Below are positions 1 to 7,181 of a stretch of DNA of 12,811 nucleotides, piece after piece. Position 1 is the stretch's first letter. Every line of letters begins with the position of its first letter. The stretch covers positions 1-12,811 of the forward strand of contig JBBRIE010000074.1 in NCBI GenBank assembly GCA_038221545.1, read 5' to 3'. The notes under the pieces were generated by a model. It was not told the DNA's origin, did not search any database, and saw only the letters and a program-made list of their open reading frames with translations. Origin of the DNA: JBBQNY01 sp038221545. Lineage in GTDB: Bacteria > Pseudomonadota > Gammaproteobacteria > Xanthomonadales > Ahniellaceae. A program made the translations under genes and the position numbers.

Positions 1-792
1 CGGCATCACCAGCACCTCGACCGGGTCGAGGCCGATCGTCTCCAGCGCGTCGATCTCCTCGCGGTTCTTCATCGCGCCGATCTGCGCAGTGAAGGCGCTG
101 CCCGAGCGTCCGGCCACGAGGATCGCGGCGAGCAGTCCGCCGAACTCGCGCAGGAAAGCGAAGCCGATGAGATCGACGGTGTAGAGACCTGCACCGAACT
201 GTTCGAGGACCGTGGCGCCCAGATAGGCCACCACGGCGCCCACGAGGAAACTCAGCAGGGCGACGATCGGCACGGCGTTGAGCCCGGTCTGCTCAAGGTG
301 GTGGACCACCGACGTCAGCCGCCAGCGGGCGGGGTGGGGCAGTACACGCAGCCAGGTAGTGATCAGCAGGCCCAGGAACCCGAGCAGCTGCCGCGACTGC
401 GCGACGATCGACAACACGGCTTCGCCAATGTTGGCGAGCAGCTGGCGCAGTGCGCCGCGACCGGCAGCCGCCGTGCTCTCGCCAGCCACCGCCTGCACCA
501 CCCGCCGCACCAGCGCGGCACGCTGCGGGGTCAGTCCGTCGAGCATGGCGAGATCGGGCAGGCCTTCGCCGTCACGCGGCAGCGTGCGCAGCAGCAACAT
601 GGCGCCGGTCGAATCGAGGGCGTCGATGGCGCTCGCATCGACGCGGACGCGACCGGCTGGCGGCGTCGCCAGCCCCAATGCTGCGATGGCGCCGGCATGA
701 TCCACCGTCCAGGCGCCGCGTGCGCGTGCGACCTCGCCATCGGCAGTGCGCTCGAGTTCGAGCAGTGGCGTGGCGAGCTGGGGCCGTGTCAT
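1..792 (-). CDS. MlaE-type lipid ABC transporter permease with N-terminal STAS domain (3' end off window)
   Basis: This is the inner-membrane permease of an MCE/Mla-type ABC transporter that moves phospholipid or other hydrophobic molecules between the membranes. The 264 residues visible start at MTRPQLATPLLELERTADGE and have no stop before the window edge. Residues ~10-100 form a STAS domain with a D60-S61-T62-G63 motif like the phospho-acceptor loop of anti-sigma-factor antagonists. From ~165 the MlaE permease fold begins, with the family signature LREFGGLLAAILVAGRSGSA (214-233) and then IGAMKNREEIDALETIGLDP. The usual length of this fused form is about 370-380 residues, so roughly the last third is missing. 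By analogy the ATPase and MCE genes would follow beyond the left edge. The Shine-Dalgarno sequence before the ATG is weak. This is a different subtype from the STAS-less permease at 11043. The family is secure; the substrate is not known. Confidence 0.9.
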   Translation of the reverse strand, partial: MTRPQLATPLLELERTADGEVARARGAWTVDHAGAIAALGLATPPAGRVRVDASAIDALDSTGAMLLLRTLPRDGEGLPDLAMLDGLTPQRAALVRRVVQAVAGESTAAAGRGALRQLLANIGEAVLSIVAQSRQLLGFLGLLITTWLRVLPHPARWRLTSVVHHLEQTGLNAVPIVALLSFLVGAVVAYLGATVLEQFGAGLYTVDLIGFAFLREFGGLLAAILVAGRSGSAFTAQIGAMKNREEIDALETIGLDPVEVLVMP

Positions 793-823
793 CCGCCCAA
801 GGCTAGCATTCGCCCGGTGAAGG

Positions 824-839
824 CTTCGCGGGCGCGAAG
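824..839. promoter_or_regulatory. Short palindrome in the divergent mlaE-like/thrE-like promoter region
   Basis: CTTCGCG-GG-CGCGAAG is a perfect 7-bp inverted repeat with a 2-bp centre. It lies in the 109-bp gap between two divergent genes, where an operator could act on both. In GC-rich DNA such palindromes also arise by chance, and no regulator is encoded nearby, so the role is only a suggestion. Confidence 0.25.
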
Positions 840-890
840 GCATGGCGAGCGGCGGCAAGTGCTGCAAGCGGGCGCGAAACCGCCGGGCCG

Positions 891-896
891 GGAGGT
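891..896 (+). promoter_or_regulatory. Ribosome binding site that decides the thrE-like start
   Basis: GGAGGT lies 5 nt before the ATG at 902. This nearly ideal Shine-Dalgarno sequence favours that start over the in-frame ATG at 842, which would add 20 basic, Cys-containing residues (MASGGKCCKRARNRRAGRYA) not expected in the family. Confidence 0.75.
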
Positions 897-901
897 ACGC
901 T

Positions 902-2191
902 ATGCCGATGCCCACCGCACCGCTCCCGTTCGCGCCATCCGTCGAGGAGTTCGACGCGCGCGTGCGCTTCGTGACCGAACTCGCCAGGCAGTTGCATGCC
1001 TACGGCACCTCGTCGTTCCGTCTGGAAGGCGCGATCGGCAAGGTGTGCAGGCAGCTGCAGCTCGATTGCGACATCTGGGCCAATCCCACCGGCATGATCC
1101 TGTCGTTTCACGGCGGGGCGCGACGCGTGGACAGCGATGAACAACTGCCGTCGCCGTTCCCGGAGCGGACGCTGATCGTGCGACTTGAACCGGGCGGCAC
1201 GGATCTCGGCTGTCTCGCCGCGGCCGACGGTGTTGCCGAGGAGGTCGTGGCCGGACGGCTCGATGCCACCGCAGGCTATGCCGAATTGCGCAAGCTCGCC
1301 GGCAGCGCGCCCATTGTTCCCAAGTGGGTCTATGCGCTGACTTTCGCCCCGGCCGGCGGTGCGGTCGCGGCGCTGTTGCGGGGTGGCTGGGCGGAGATCG
1401 CCGCGTCGACCGGCATCGGCCTCCTGATCGGCCTGCTCTGGTGGGGCGCGCAGCGCAGCCGCAACGTGCAGGTCGCGTTCGAGGCGTTGGCGGCGCTCGT
1501 GGCCGCCTTCCTCGCGGTTTGCCTGCATGTCTTGTGGACACCGCTGTCGCTGACCTCGGTGCTGGTGTCGAGCCTGATCGTGCTGATGCCCGGCATGACC
1601 CTCACCACCGCGGTGACGGAACTCGCGACCCAGCACCTCGCTTCGGGCAGCGCACGCTTCGCAGGCGCGCTGACTTCGTTGTTCAAGCTGGCTTTCGGAA
1701 CCGCAGCGGGTCTCGGGGCGGGGCACCTGCTCGTTGGCCAGGGACTCGAGTCGGTCGTCACCGTGCCGGCCGCTGCCTGGCTCGAACCCATCGCGCTGCT
1801 GGTGGGCGCAGCCATGTTCGGAATCCAGTTCAAGACCGCGTGGCGGGATTTGCCTCTCGTGATGGGCTCGGCAGTGCTGGGATATTCGATCACGCGATTC
1901 GTGGGATCGGAGCTCGGCGCTCCCTCGGGGGTTTTTCTGGCCGGTCTCGTGGTCGGTTCGGTTGCGAATATCTACGCACGCTGGCGCAATCGGCCGGGGG
2001 CCCTGGTCCGCGTTCCCGGAATAATCCTTTCCGTTCCCGGAAGCGTCGGATTCCGGACGTTGATACTGGTATTTGGCGGCAATCTGGTGAGCGGACTGAA
2101 TACCGCCGTCACGTTGCTGCTGATGCTGGCTGCGGTCGCCGGCGGATTGCTTTTCGGCAACCTGCTCGTGCCGCCGCGCCGCTATCTCTGA
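902..2191 (+). CDS. ThrE-family threonine/serine exporter (DUF1212 plus ThrE_2-type membrane domain)
   Basis: A 429-residue inner-membrane protein of the ThrE family, whose studied members export threonine and serine by proton-driven transport. Residues ~15-140 form the soluble N-terminal part typical of the family (LARQLHAYGTSSFRLEGAIG, 27-46, then IWANPTGMILSF). From ~140 to 425 there are about ten hydrophobic segments. The membrane-domain signature LMPGMTLTTAVTELATQHLA (228-247) is clear, and a second PG motif, ILSVPGSVGFRTL (375-387), marks the C-terminal ThrE_2-like half, so both halves are on one chain as in full-length members. The start at 902 is set by GGAGGT 5 nt upstream. The gene is divergent from the MlaE-like permease and ends inside a strong hairpin. 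The substrate is inferred from the family only; dipeptide or other amino-acid export is possible. Confidence 0.87.
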   Translation: MPMPTAPLPFAPSVEEFDARVRFVTELARQLHAYGTSSFRLEGAIGKVCRQLQLDCDIWANPTGMILSFHGGARRVDSDEQLPSPFPERTLIVRLEPGGTDLGCLAAADGVAEEVVAGRLDATAGYAELRKLAGSAPIVPKWVYALTFAPAGGAVAALLRGGWAEIAASTGIGLLIGLLWWGAQRSRNVQVAFEALAALVAAFLAVCLHVLWTPLSLTSVLVSSLIVLMPGMTLTTAVTELATQHLASGSARFAGALTSLFKLAFGTAAGLGAGHLLVGQGLESVVTVPAAAWLEPIALLVGAAMFGIQFKTAWRDLPLVMGSAVLGYSITRFVGSELGAPSGVFLAGLVVGSVANIYARWRNRPGALVRVPGIILSVPGSVGFRTLILVFGGNLVSGLNTAVTLLLMLAAVAGGLLFGNLLVPPRRYL

Positions 2192-2226
2192 CGACCGGGC
2201 ACCGGCAACGCCGGTGCCCGGTCGTC
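2190..2226. terminator. Perfect 17-bp hairpin between the convergent thrE-like and hns-like genes
   Basis: The arms 2190-2206 and 2210-2226 are perfectly complementary over 17 bp around the loop AAC, and the stem is very GC-rich. The left arm begins inside the thrE-like stop codon (TGA 2189-2191), and the right arm ends 27 nt before the end of the converging hns-like gene, so it can serve both transcripts. Neither side has a T-tract, so it is not a textbook intrinsic terminator. It may act as a bidirectional roadblock or 3'-end stabiliser. Confidence 0.6.
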
Positions 2227-2252
2227 CATTCGCGCGAGGCGCGTCGTCGGAC

Positions 2253-2570
2253 TCAGCCGATCAGCAAGTCGCTTTCCTTCGTGCCTGCGGTCAGGGCTGC
2301 CTGAAACCAGCGCGGTCGCTTGCCGCGGCCGGTCCAGGTCTGCGTTGCGTCCGCCGGGTTGCGGTATTTCGGCTTCACGGCGATCTTCGCCTTGCCGCCC
2401 GGCGAGCCGTACAACTCGTCGAAGGTGAAACCTTCGGCCTTGAGCAGGTCATTCACCTTGTTGCGGATTTCACTGCGGCGGCTGCGCTGCAATTGCACAA
2501 TACGTTCCTGCGCCTTGGCCACGACCGCCTGCAACTCCGCGTGACTCATATTCTCGAGATCTTTCGACAT
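2253..2570 (-). CDS. H-NS-family nucleoid-associated protein
   Basis: A 105-residue small DNA-binding protein of the H-NS family, which coats AT-rich DNA and silences genes, often horizontally acquired ones. Residues 1-45 (from MSKDLENMSHAELQAVVAKA) are predicted alpha-helical and should form the oligomerisation coiled coil. Residues ~65-90 hold the C-terminal DNA-binding motif: KYRNPADATQTWTGRGKRPR (68-87) followed by W88. The TWTGRGKRPRW core is the family signature, and the R-G-K stretch is the AT-hook-like minor-groove loop. The start at 2570 is chosen for AGGAG 7 nt upstream; a longer frame reaching 2675 lacks such a site and adds non-family residues. The length fits the short H-NS form of Xanthomonadaceae and Burkholderia. 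It converges on the thrE-like gene. The target genes cannot be told from this window. Confidence 0.93.
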   Translation of the reverse strand: MSKDLENMSHAELQAVVAKAQERIVQLQRSRRSEIRNKVNDLLKAEGFTFDELYGSPGGKAKIAVKPKYRNPADATQTWTGRGKRPRWFQAALTAGTKESDLLIG

Positions 2571-2886
2571 TCTTGTTCTCCTAATCTGGAGGCGCGACCA
2601 GATTCCAGCTGTCTCCGCCCATTGGTTCCACTGTGGATTCAGTGCGCCGGAATTGCCCGTACGCTTAAATCGCATATTCGACAGCAGGATTCAAGCCGTG
2701 TACCCGCGCGTCGGTGAATAGTAGGCGCGAACCGGCCGCATTGACGGGGCTGGGCGCTGCGGGATTCGGCGATTCGTCCTAACGCGGTTGTGGCAGCGGT
2801 GTCCGCCTGCAAGAATCAAGCTGTCACGCCTGTCGACCATCCGCGGGGCAACCGGGTCGATGGGTGCAGGGCTGGGGAAGGAGTCG
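2571..2886. other. Divergent intergenic region upstream of hns-like and the unknown gene
   Basis: This 316-bp stretch carries no convincing gene. It is less GC-rich near the hns side (about 2600-2700), as expected for the promoter of an H-NS-type gene that may bind its own promoter. On the minus strand, TTGAAT and TTTAAG elements near 2670-2700 are too far apart (19 nt) to be a confident promoter. A better candidate for the rightward gene is listed separately. The hns-like Shine-Dalgarno (AGGAG) is at 2578-2582. Confidence 0.6.
2788..2816 (+). promoter_or_regulatory. Candidate sigma70-type promoter for the 2887 gene
   Basis: TTGTGG (2788-2793) and AAGAAT (2811-2816) are separated by 17 bp. 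The -10 matches TATAAT at four of six positions and the -35 matches TTGACA at three. It would give a leader of about 60 nt before the ATG at 2887. The match is modest and unproven. Confidence 0.3.
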
Positions 2887-3717
2887 ATGAGCTGGCTGGA
2901 TGATCTGGAAGCGCAGGCGCAGGCACGCCGTGCGGGTGGCGAGAGCGCCGAGCGCTCGCGCGAAGCGTGCGAATCAGCGTACCGCGACCAGCTGGTGCCG
3001 GCGATGCGCGAGCTGCACGAGTACCTGCAGCGACTGGTCGAATCGCTTGCGTACCTGAAGCCCGTGGTGAAACTGGAGTATCCCGTGCCGGGCTACGGCA
3101 ACGTGCCGGCCCAGCTCGCACACGACTACGAGCTGAGAATCGACAGCCAGGCGCGTGCGACCGAGATCCACCTGAAGTCGGCCGCCAACGTGCTGACCGA
3201 GGACGCCGCGATCATCTCGATCGAAGGCGCCGCCAAGGTCCGCGCGATCAACGGGGCCTTCCAGAAGGTGAGGCTCGCGGGCCTGCAGGACTTCCGCAAG
3301 GACGATTCCGGCGAGATGGTGTCCGGCCAGTTCCGCGCGCGCGGGAAGATCCCGCTGACCGCGGACATCCGCGCCGACGCCGATTCCGGCATGGTCAAGA
3401 TGACGTTTCTGAACCACGACGACTGGGGCACCCGGGCGCGCAGCTATTCGGCGGCGCAGATGGACGCCACGCTCTACGACCAGCTCGGTCGCTACATCTC
3501 CCGGCAGTCGGACGATCTTTTCCGCGAGGAACTGTCGGCATCGATCCGCCACAACCTGCAGCAGAAGATCCAGCAGAGTCAGCTGCGCCGCAAATGGGAA
3601 GACAAGCTGGCCGTGCAGCAGCGCGAGGAACTCGAGCGGTTGCGGCGCGCCGGCAATGTCGACCCGATGCTGCCGACGACCCTGATGAGCCGACTGCGCG
3701 GGCTGTTCCAGCGCTGA
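2887..3717 (+). CDS. Uncharacterised 276-residue protein
   Basis: I do not recognise this protein. It begins MSWLDDLEAQAQARRAGGES, and the ATG is preceded by GGGGAAGGAG ending 3 nt upstream, which supports this start over an in-frame ATG at 2788. No signal peptide or membrane segment is visible, so it is probably cytoplasmic. Residues 1-60 are strongly helical and charged. Residues ~60-190 look like a mixed beta-rich domain (VKLEYPVPGYGNVPAQLAHD, 61-80; then repeated short strands around FRARGKIPLTADIRADADSG, 149-168). Residues ~195-255 return to charged, Gln/Glu/Arg-rich helix (RHNLQQKIQQSQLRRKWEDK, 221-240) likely to form a coiled coil. The frame uses codons typical of its neighbours and has several cofactor-free, structured-looking segments, so it is very likely a real gene. 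It stands alone between hns-like and proS. Confidence 0.8.
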   Translation: MSWLDDLEAQAQARRAGGESAERSREACESAYRDQLVPAMRELHEYLQRLVESLAYLKPVVKLEYPVPGYGNVPAQLAHDYELRIDSQARATEIHLKSAANVLTEDAAIISIEGAAKVRAINGAFQKVRLAGLQDFRKDDSGEMVSGQFRARGKIPLTADIRADADSGMVKMTFLNHDDWGTRARSYSAAQMDATLYDQLGRYISRQSDDLFREELSASIRHNLQQKIQQSQLRRKWEDKLAVQQREELERLRRAGNVDPMLPTTLMSRLRGLFQR

Positions 3718-3889
3718 TTGCACGCGAATGCGCTGGCCGCAATCGCGCTCGCTGTTTGTCCACTCTCCGCTTGCGATGAGAGGCTGCCCGAACGGCGAGT
3801 GAGGGGCAGGCGCTAGCGGAAGGCGGCCACCCCATCAGGCATCAGCACGTTCCCCGGTGTTCACGGAGACAAGGAAAAGCGATCGAGAG

Positions 3890-5665
3890 CTAGTTGCGCA
3901 GGCGAGCCAGCAGGTCGCCGCGGGTCAGCGCCTCCGCGTCGCCGCCGGCTCGGGATTTGTACTCGTAGGTGCCGGCGGCGAGCCCGCGTTCGGAAACCAC
4001 CACGCGGTGCGGGATGCCGATGAGTTCGATGTCGGCGAACATCTGGCCCGCGCGCAGTCCGCGATCGTCCAGGCAGGCGTCGATGCCGCCGGTGACGAGT
4101 TCCGTGTAAAGCGCGTCCGCCGCCGCCGCGACCGCGGCGTCGTTCTTCGGATTGATGACGCATACCGCGACCTGCCATGGCGCCATGGCCGCCGGCCAGC
4201 GGATTCCGGCCTCGTCGAAATTCTGCTCAATCGCCGCGGCCACGATGCGCGACACGCCGATGCCGTAACAGCCCATCTGCAGCGCTCGCGCCTTGCCGGT
4301 CTCGTCGAGCACGGTCGCGCCCATCGCCTCGGCGTACTTGTTGCCCAGCTGGAAGACATGCCCGACCTCGATACCACGCGCGATCTCGAGCGTGCCCTGG
4401 CCATCGGGCGAAGGATCGCCCGCAATCGCGTTGCGAAGGTCCGCGACCTGTTCGGGCTCGGCGAGGTCGCGGCCCCAGTTCACGCCCCGCGTATGCAAGC
4501 CTGACCGGTTCGCGCCGACGACGAAATCCGCCATCGCCGCAACACTGCGGTCGGCGATCACTCGAACTCGACGGTCCACCTTTTTCTCCACGCGGTCAAA
4601 AGCGCCAGCCGTGACCATTTCCGGACCCTGCGTGGTCACTCGCTCGGGCAGGCCGACCGGCCCGAGGAAGCCCGGCTCGACGCCGAACAGCGCGCGAACC
4701 TCGTGTTCATTGGCGAGCCTGTAGTCACCGAGGATCTTGCCCAACTTCACTTCGTTGACGAAGTGATCGCCCCGCACCAGGGCCACGACGAACTGCGGAT
4801 CGGCCGCGTCGTCGACGCAGATCGCGATCGTCTTGACCGTGCGCGCGAGCGAAATCCCGAGCAGCGCGGCGACGTCCTCGCAGGTCTTTTGTGTCGGGGT
4901 GGAGACGTCGCGCTTGTCCTCGAGCGGCTCGGTGCGAGACTCGATCGCGATACCTTCGGCGAGTTCGACGTTGGCCGCGTAGTCCGAGCCGGTCGAGAAT
5001 GCGATCGCATCTTCGCCCGAATCGGCCAGAACATGGAACTCGTGCGAGGCGCTGCCGCCGATCGCGCCGGTATCGGCCGCGACGGCGCGGAAGCGCAGGC
5101 CCAGGCGCGTGAAGATGCGCTCGTACGCCCGGTACATGTTCCAGTACTCGCGATCGAGATCGGTCGCGTCGACGTGGAACGAGTAGGCGTCCTTCATCAG
5201 GAACTCGCGCGCGCGCATCGCGCCGAAGCGGGGCCGGATCTCGTCGCGGAACTTGGTCTGGATCTGGTAGACGTTGAGGGGCAGCTGCTTGTAGGAGCGC
5301 AGCTCGTTGCGTGCGAAATCCGTAACCACCTCTTCGTGGGTCGGGCCGTAGCAGTACTCCGCGCCCTTGCGGTCGACGAGCTTCAGCAGTTGCCCGCCGA
5401 ACTTCTGCCAGCGCCCCGTTTCCTCCCACAATTCCCTGGGCTGGATCGAAGGCATCAGCATCTCCACCGCACCCGCCCGGTTCATTTCCTCGCGCACCAC
5501 ACCCTCGACCTTGCGCAGCACGCGCAGGCCGAGCGGAGTCCACGAATGGATGCCGGCGGCGAGTTTGCGCAGCATGCCCGCGCGCAGCATCAGCCGATGG
5601 CTTGCGATCTCGGCGTCGGCGGGGACTTCCTTGACGGTGGCGAGGTGGAATTTCGAGAGGCGCAT
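3890..5665 (-). CDS. proS: Prolyl-tRNA synthetase, bacterial type with editing domain
   Basis: This cytoplasmic enzyme charges tRNA-Pro with proline using ATP. The 591 residues align closely from the first residue with the E. coli type (MRLSKFHLATVKEVPADAEI; E. coli is 572 residues). The class II core shows GPTHEE (107-112), motif 2 in FRDEIRPRFG (139-148), FLMKDAYSFH (155-164), ADTGAIGGSASHEF (197-210) and motif 3 in GCYGIGVSRI (465-474). The insertion between motifs 2 and 3 (~225-400) is the YbaK-like editing domain that removes mischarged Ala, with a conserved Lys in ARTVKT (K278). Residues ~495-591 form the anticodon-binding domain. The Shine-Dalgarno sequence is weak, but the N-terminus matches the family exactly. 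It is transcribed in the same direction as the propeller gene 108 bp upstream, and is probably co-transcribed or has its own promoter in that gap. Confidence 0.98.
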   Translation of the reverse strand: MRLSKFHLATVKEVPADAEIASHRLMLRAGMLRKLAAGIHSWTPLGLRVLRKVEGVVREEMNRAGAVEMLMPSIQPRELWEETGRWQKFGGQLLKLVDRKGAEYCYGPTHEEVVTDFARNELRSYKQLPLNVYQIQTKFRDEIRPRFGAMRAREFLMKDAYSFHVDATDLDREYWNMYRAYERIFTRLGLRFRAVAADTGAIGGSASHEFHVLADSGEDAIAFSTGSDYAANVELAEGIAIESRTEPLEDKRDVSTPTQKTCEDVAALLGISLARTVKTIAICVDDAADPQFVVALVRGDHFVNEVKLGKILGDYRLANEHEVRALFGVEPGFLGPVGLPERVTTQGPEMVTAGAFDRVEKKVDRRVRVIADRSVAAMADFVVGANRSGLHTRGVNWGRDLAEPEQVADLRNAIAGDPSPDGQGTLEIARGIEVGHVFQLGNKYAEAMGATVLDETGKARALQMGCYGIGVSRIVAAAIEQNFDEAGIRWPAAMAPWQVAVCVINPKNDAAVAAAADALYTELVTGGIDACLDDRGLRAGQMFADIELIGIPHRVVVSERGLAAGTYEYKSRAGGDAEALTRGDLLARLRN

Positions 5666-5773
5666 GCGGGATCCGGATAAGGTCTTGGCGCGGGCAGCGC
5701 GCAGCCGCGCATGATAACCGCCGCGGCAACGCGGGGCGGCCTCAGGGCCGGCTAACCGTACTCGCGCCGCAAT

Positions 5774-7060
5774 CTACTCGAATCCGTTCCGGAACAGCGT
5801 GTCCAGTACGTCGCGGAGATCGAAGATGAACACGTCTTCGTTGCCGTCGTCGGGTTCCTGCAGCAGGGAGTCGGGACTACGCACGATGACGAAATCGCCG
5901 TCGGCTGACATCGAGGGGAAAACCGGTTCACCAAGCCCGGAATTGCCGAGCCGGTTGACCACCGTGCGCCGCCCGGATTCGCGGTCGAGCAATACCAGCC
6001 GGTCGCCGCCCGGGCCACGGATCAGGTACACGATGCGCGAGGCATCCGCGGACATCGAGAAGCCGTCCGTCGACAGGTCGAGTTGTTCCCCGCCCAACTC
6101 GGTGCTGATGCGGACGGTGGAACCTTCCTCGCGGTCGTGCAGGAACACGTCCGAGGTGGCGTTGCTGTCGGCGAATACGAGGTTCGATGCTTCGGATCCG
6201 AACAGGATGAAGCGCCCGTTGTCGGACACCGGCGCGTGCTGCGCGAGGCTCGAACTGCCGTTTGGCATCGCGCCGTCCAGCCCCAGGCTGACGCGCTCGG
6301 TCGTGCCCAGCACCCGATCGCGCAGGAAGACATTCGACAGGATCGTTTCGGGCGACCCCATTTCGCTCGAGTTCGACACGAAGGTCACGTAGCGGCCGTC
6401 CCCGGAAATGGACGGATGGCTGTTGGTGCCGAAGGACTGCGCCCCGCCGGTCGCGACGCTCGCGCGTTCGATCGAGGCGTTCGTCATGTCGCGCACGAAA
6501 ATGTCGATGATGCCGTTGGTGTCGCCCGGCACGAGGTCGCCCGCCGTGCTGTCGAACGCCACGAACCGCCCGCCCGCGGAGACCGAGGGACGCACGCTGA
6601 CCTCACCCGCGCTGTTGCCACCCACCGCACGCTGGTTGACCCGCTCGATCCCGCCGGTCGCCAACTCCAGCTGGAACACGTCCTGGGCCATGGTGTCGCC
6701 TTCGACCAGGTTGGACTGCCGCGACAGAAACACGACGAAATCCGCGCCGCGGGTCAGCACCGGGAACGTGATCGACCGGCTGCGCAGCGCGGGCTGCACC
6801 AGCCATCGCGTGGTGCGCGCCGTGCGGTCGCGCAGGACCGAATACGGCACTTCGAGGCCGTCGTCGAAGTCGCCGGGAACCAAGTTCGAAGCCAGTGTCG
6901 TGAATGCGACCAGCATCCCGCCATCGGCCACGGAGCCCGGGTCCGATACGCGATTGCCCTGGACGCCCGCGTCGTTGACGCTGACGCGCTCGATCGGATC
7001 CGCGAGGGCGCCCGTGCAGAGCAGCAGTGTGGATACGACGCAGGCCGCGATCCTTTTCAT
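5774..7060 (-). CDS. Secreted TolB/WD40-like beta-propeller repeat protein
   Basis: A 428-residue exported protein. MKRIAACVVSTLLLCTGALA is a clear signal peptide with cleavage after A20. The rest is seven repeats of about 45-55 residues, starting near 37, 98, 155, 214, 274, 333 and 380. Each has the pattern P-S-[VI]-S-x-[DG]-G-R-[FY]-[VI]-x-F, then an acidic turn, then D-[VI]-F-[VL]-x-D-R and a T/S-x-R-V-S strand. This is the PD40/TolB-like propeller repeat, and seven repeats fit a closed seven-bladed ring. Turns such as GDTNGIIDIF (179-188) and DDGNEDVFIF (404-413) resemble calcium loops. The chain ends in LFRNGFE. ATG 7060 is preceded by GGGA 7 nt upstream; the open frame extends further back but overlaps the next gene. 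The ligand and function are unknown. Such proteins are usually periplasmic or extracellular binding scaffolds. Confidence 0.85.
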   Translation of the reverse strand: MKRIAACVVSTLLLCTGALADPIERVSVNDAGVQGNRVSDPGSVADGGMLVAFTTLASNLVPGDFDDGLEVPYSVLRDRTARTTRWLVQPALRSRSITFPVLTRGADFVVFLSRQSNLVEGDTMAQDVFQLELATGGIERVNQRAVGGNSAGEVSVRPSVSAGGRFVAFDSTAGDLVPGDTNGIIDIFVRDMTNASIERASVATGGAQSFGTNSHPSISGDGRYVTFVSNSSEMGSPETILSNVFLRDRVLGTTERVSLGLDGAMPNGSSSLAQHAPVSDNGRFILFGSEASNLVFADSNATSDVFLHDREEGSTVRISTELGGEQLDLSTDGFSMSADASRIVYLIRGPGGDRLVLLDRESGRRTVVNRLGNSGLGEPVFPSMSADGDFVIVRSPDSLLQEPDDGNEDVFIFDLRDVLDTLFRNGFE

Positions 7061-7181
7061 GTTCAGTTCCCAGTTTTCGCCGGCGCTACTTCGGCTTCGT
7101 TGATGTCGGTTGGTTTTCGCGAAGACTAGAACAGCCGCGATGAAGTCGCGAGCGCGTCGCCGCGGGAACGGCTTGCGGGCA

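Noticed and set aside
842..901. Upstream ATG that would lengthen the thrE-like protein by 20 residues
   Set aside because: The extension is basic and unlike the family, has no good ribosome binding site, and GGAGGT lies exactly before the ATG at 902.
2571..2675. Upstream in-frame extension of the hns-like gene
   Set aside because: AGGAG 7 nt before ATG 2570 and the typical MSKDLENMSHAEL start make the shorter form correct; the extension is untranslated leader.
3718..3889. Gap between the converging unknown gene and proS
   Set aside because: I looked for a terminator or small RNA and found only short imperfect pairings such as TGCCC with GGGCA near 3785-3810; nothing is strong enough to call.
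4703..5680. Open frame of 325 codons on the plus strand opposite proS
   Set aside because: It is an antisense shadow of proS in GC-rich DNA, rich in Arg/Ala/Asp with no recognisable motif. The proS frame carries all class II synthetase motifs over the same bases.
5721..5740. CCGCG-GCAA-CGCGG hairpin between the propeller gene and proS
   Set aside because: The stem is only 5 bp and has no T-tract on the transcribed minus strand, so I could not support a terminator or attenuator call, although it lies in the proS leader.
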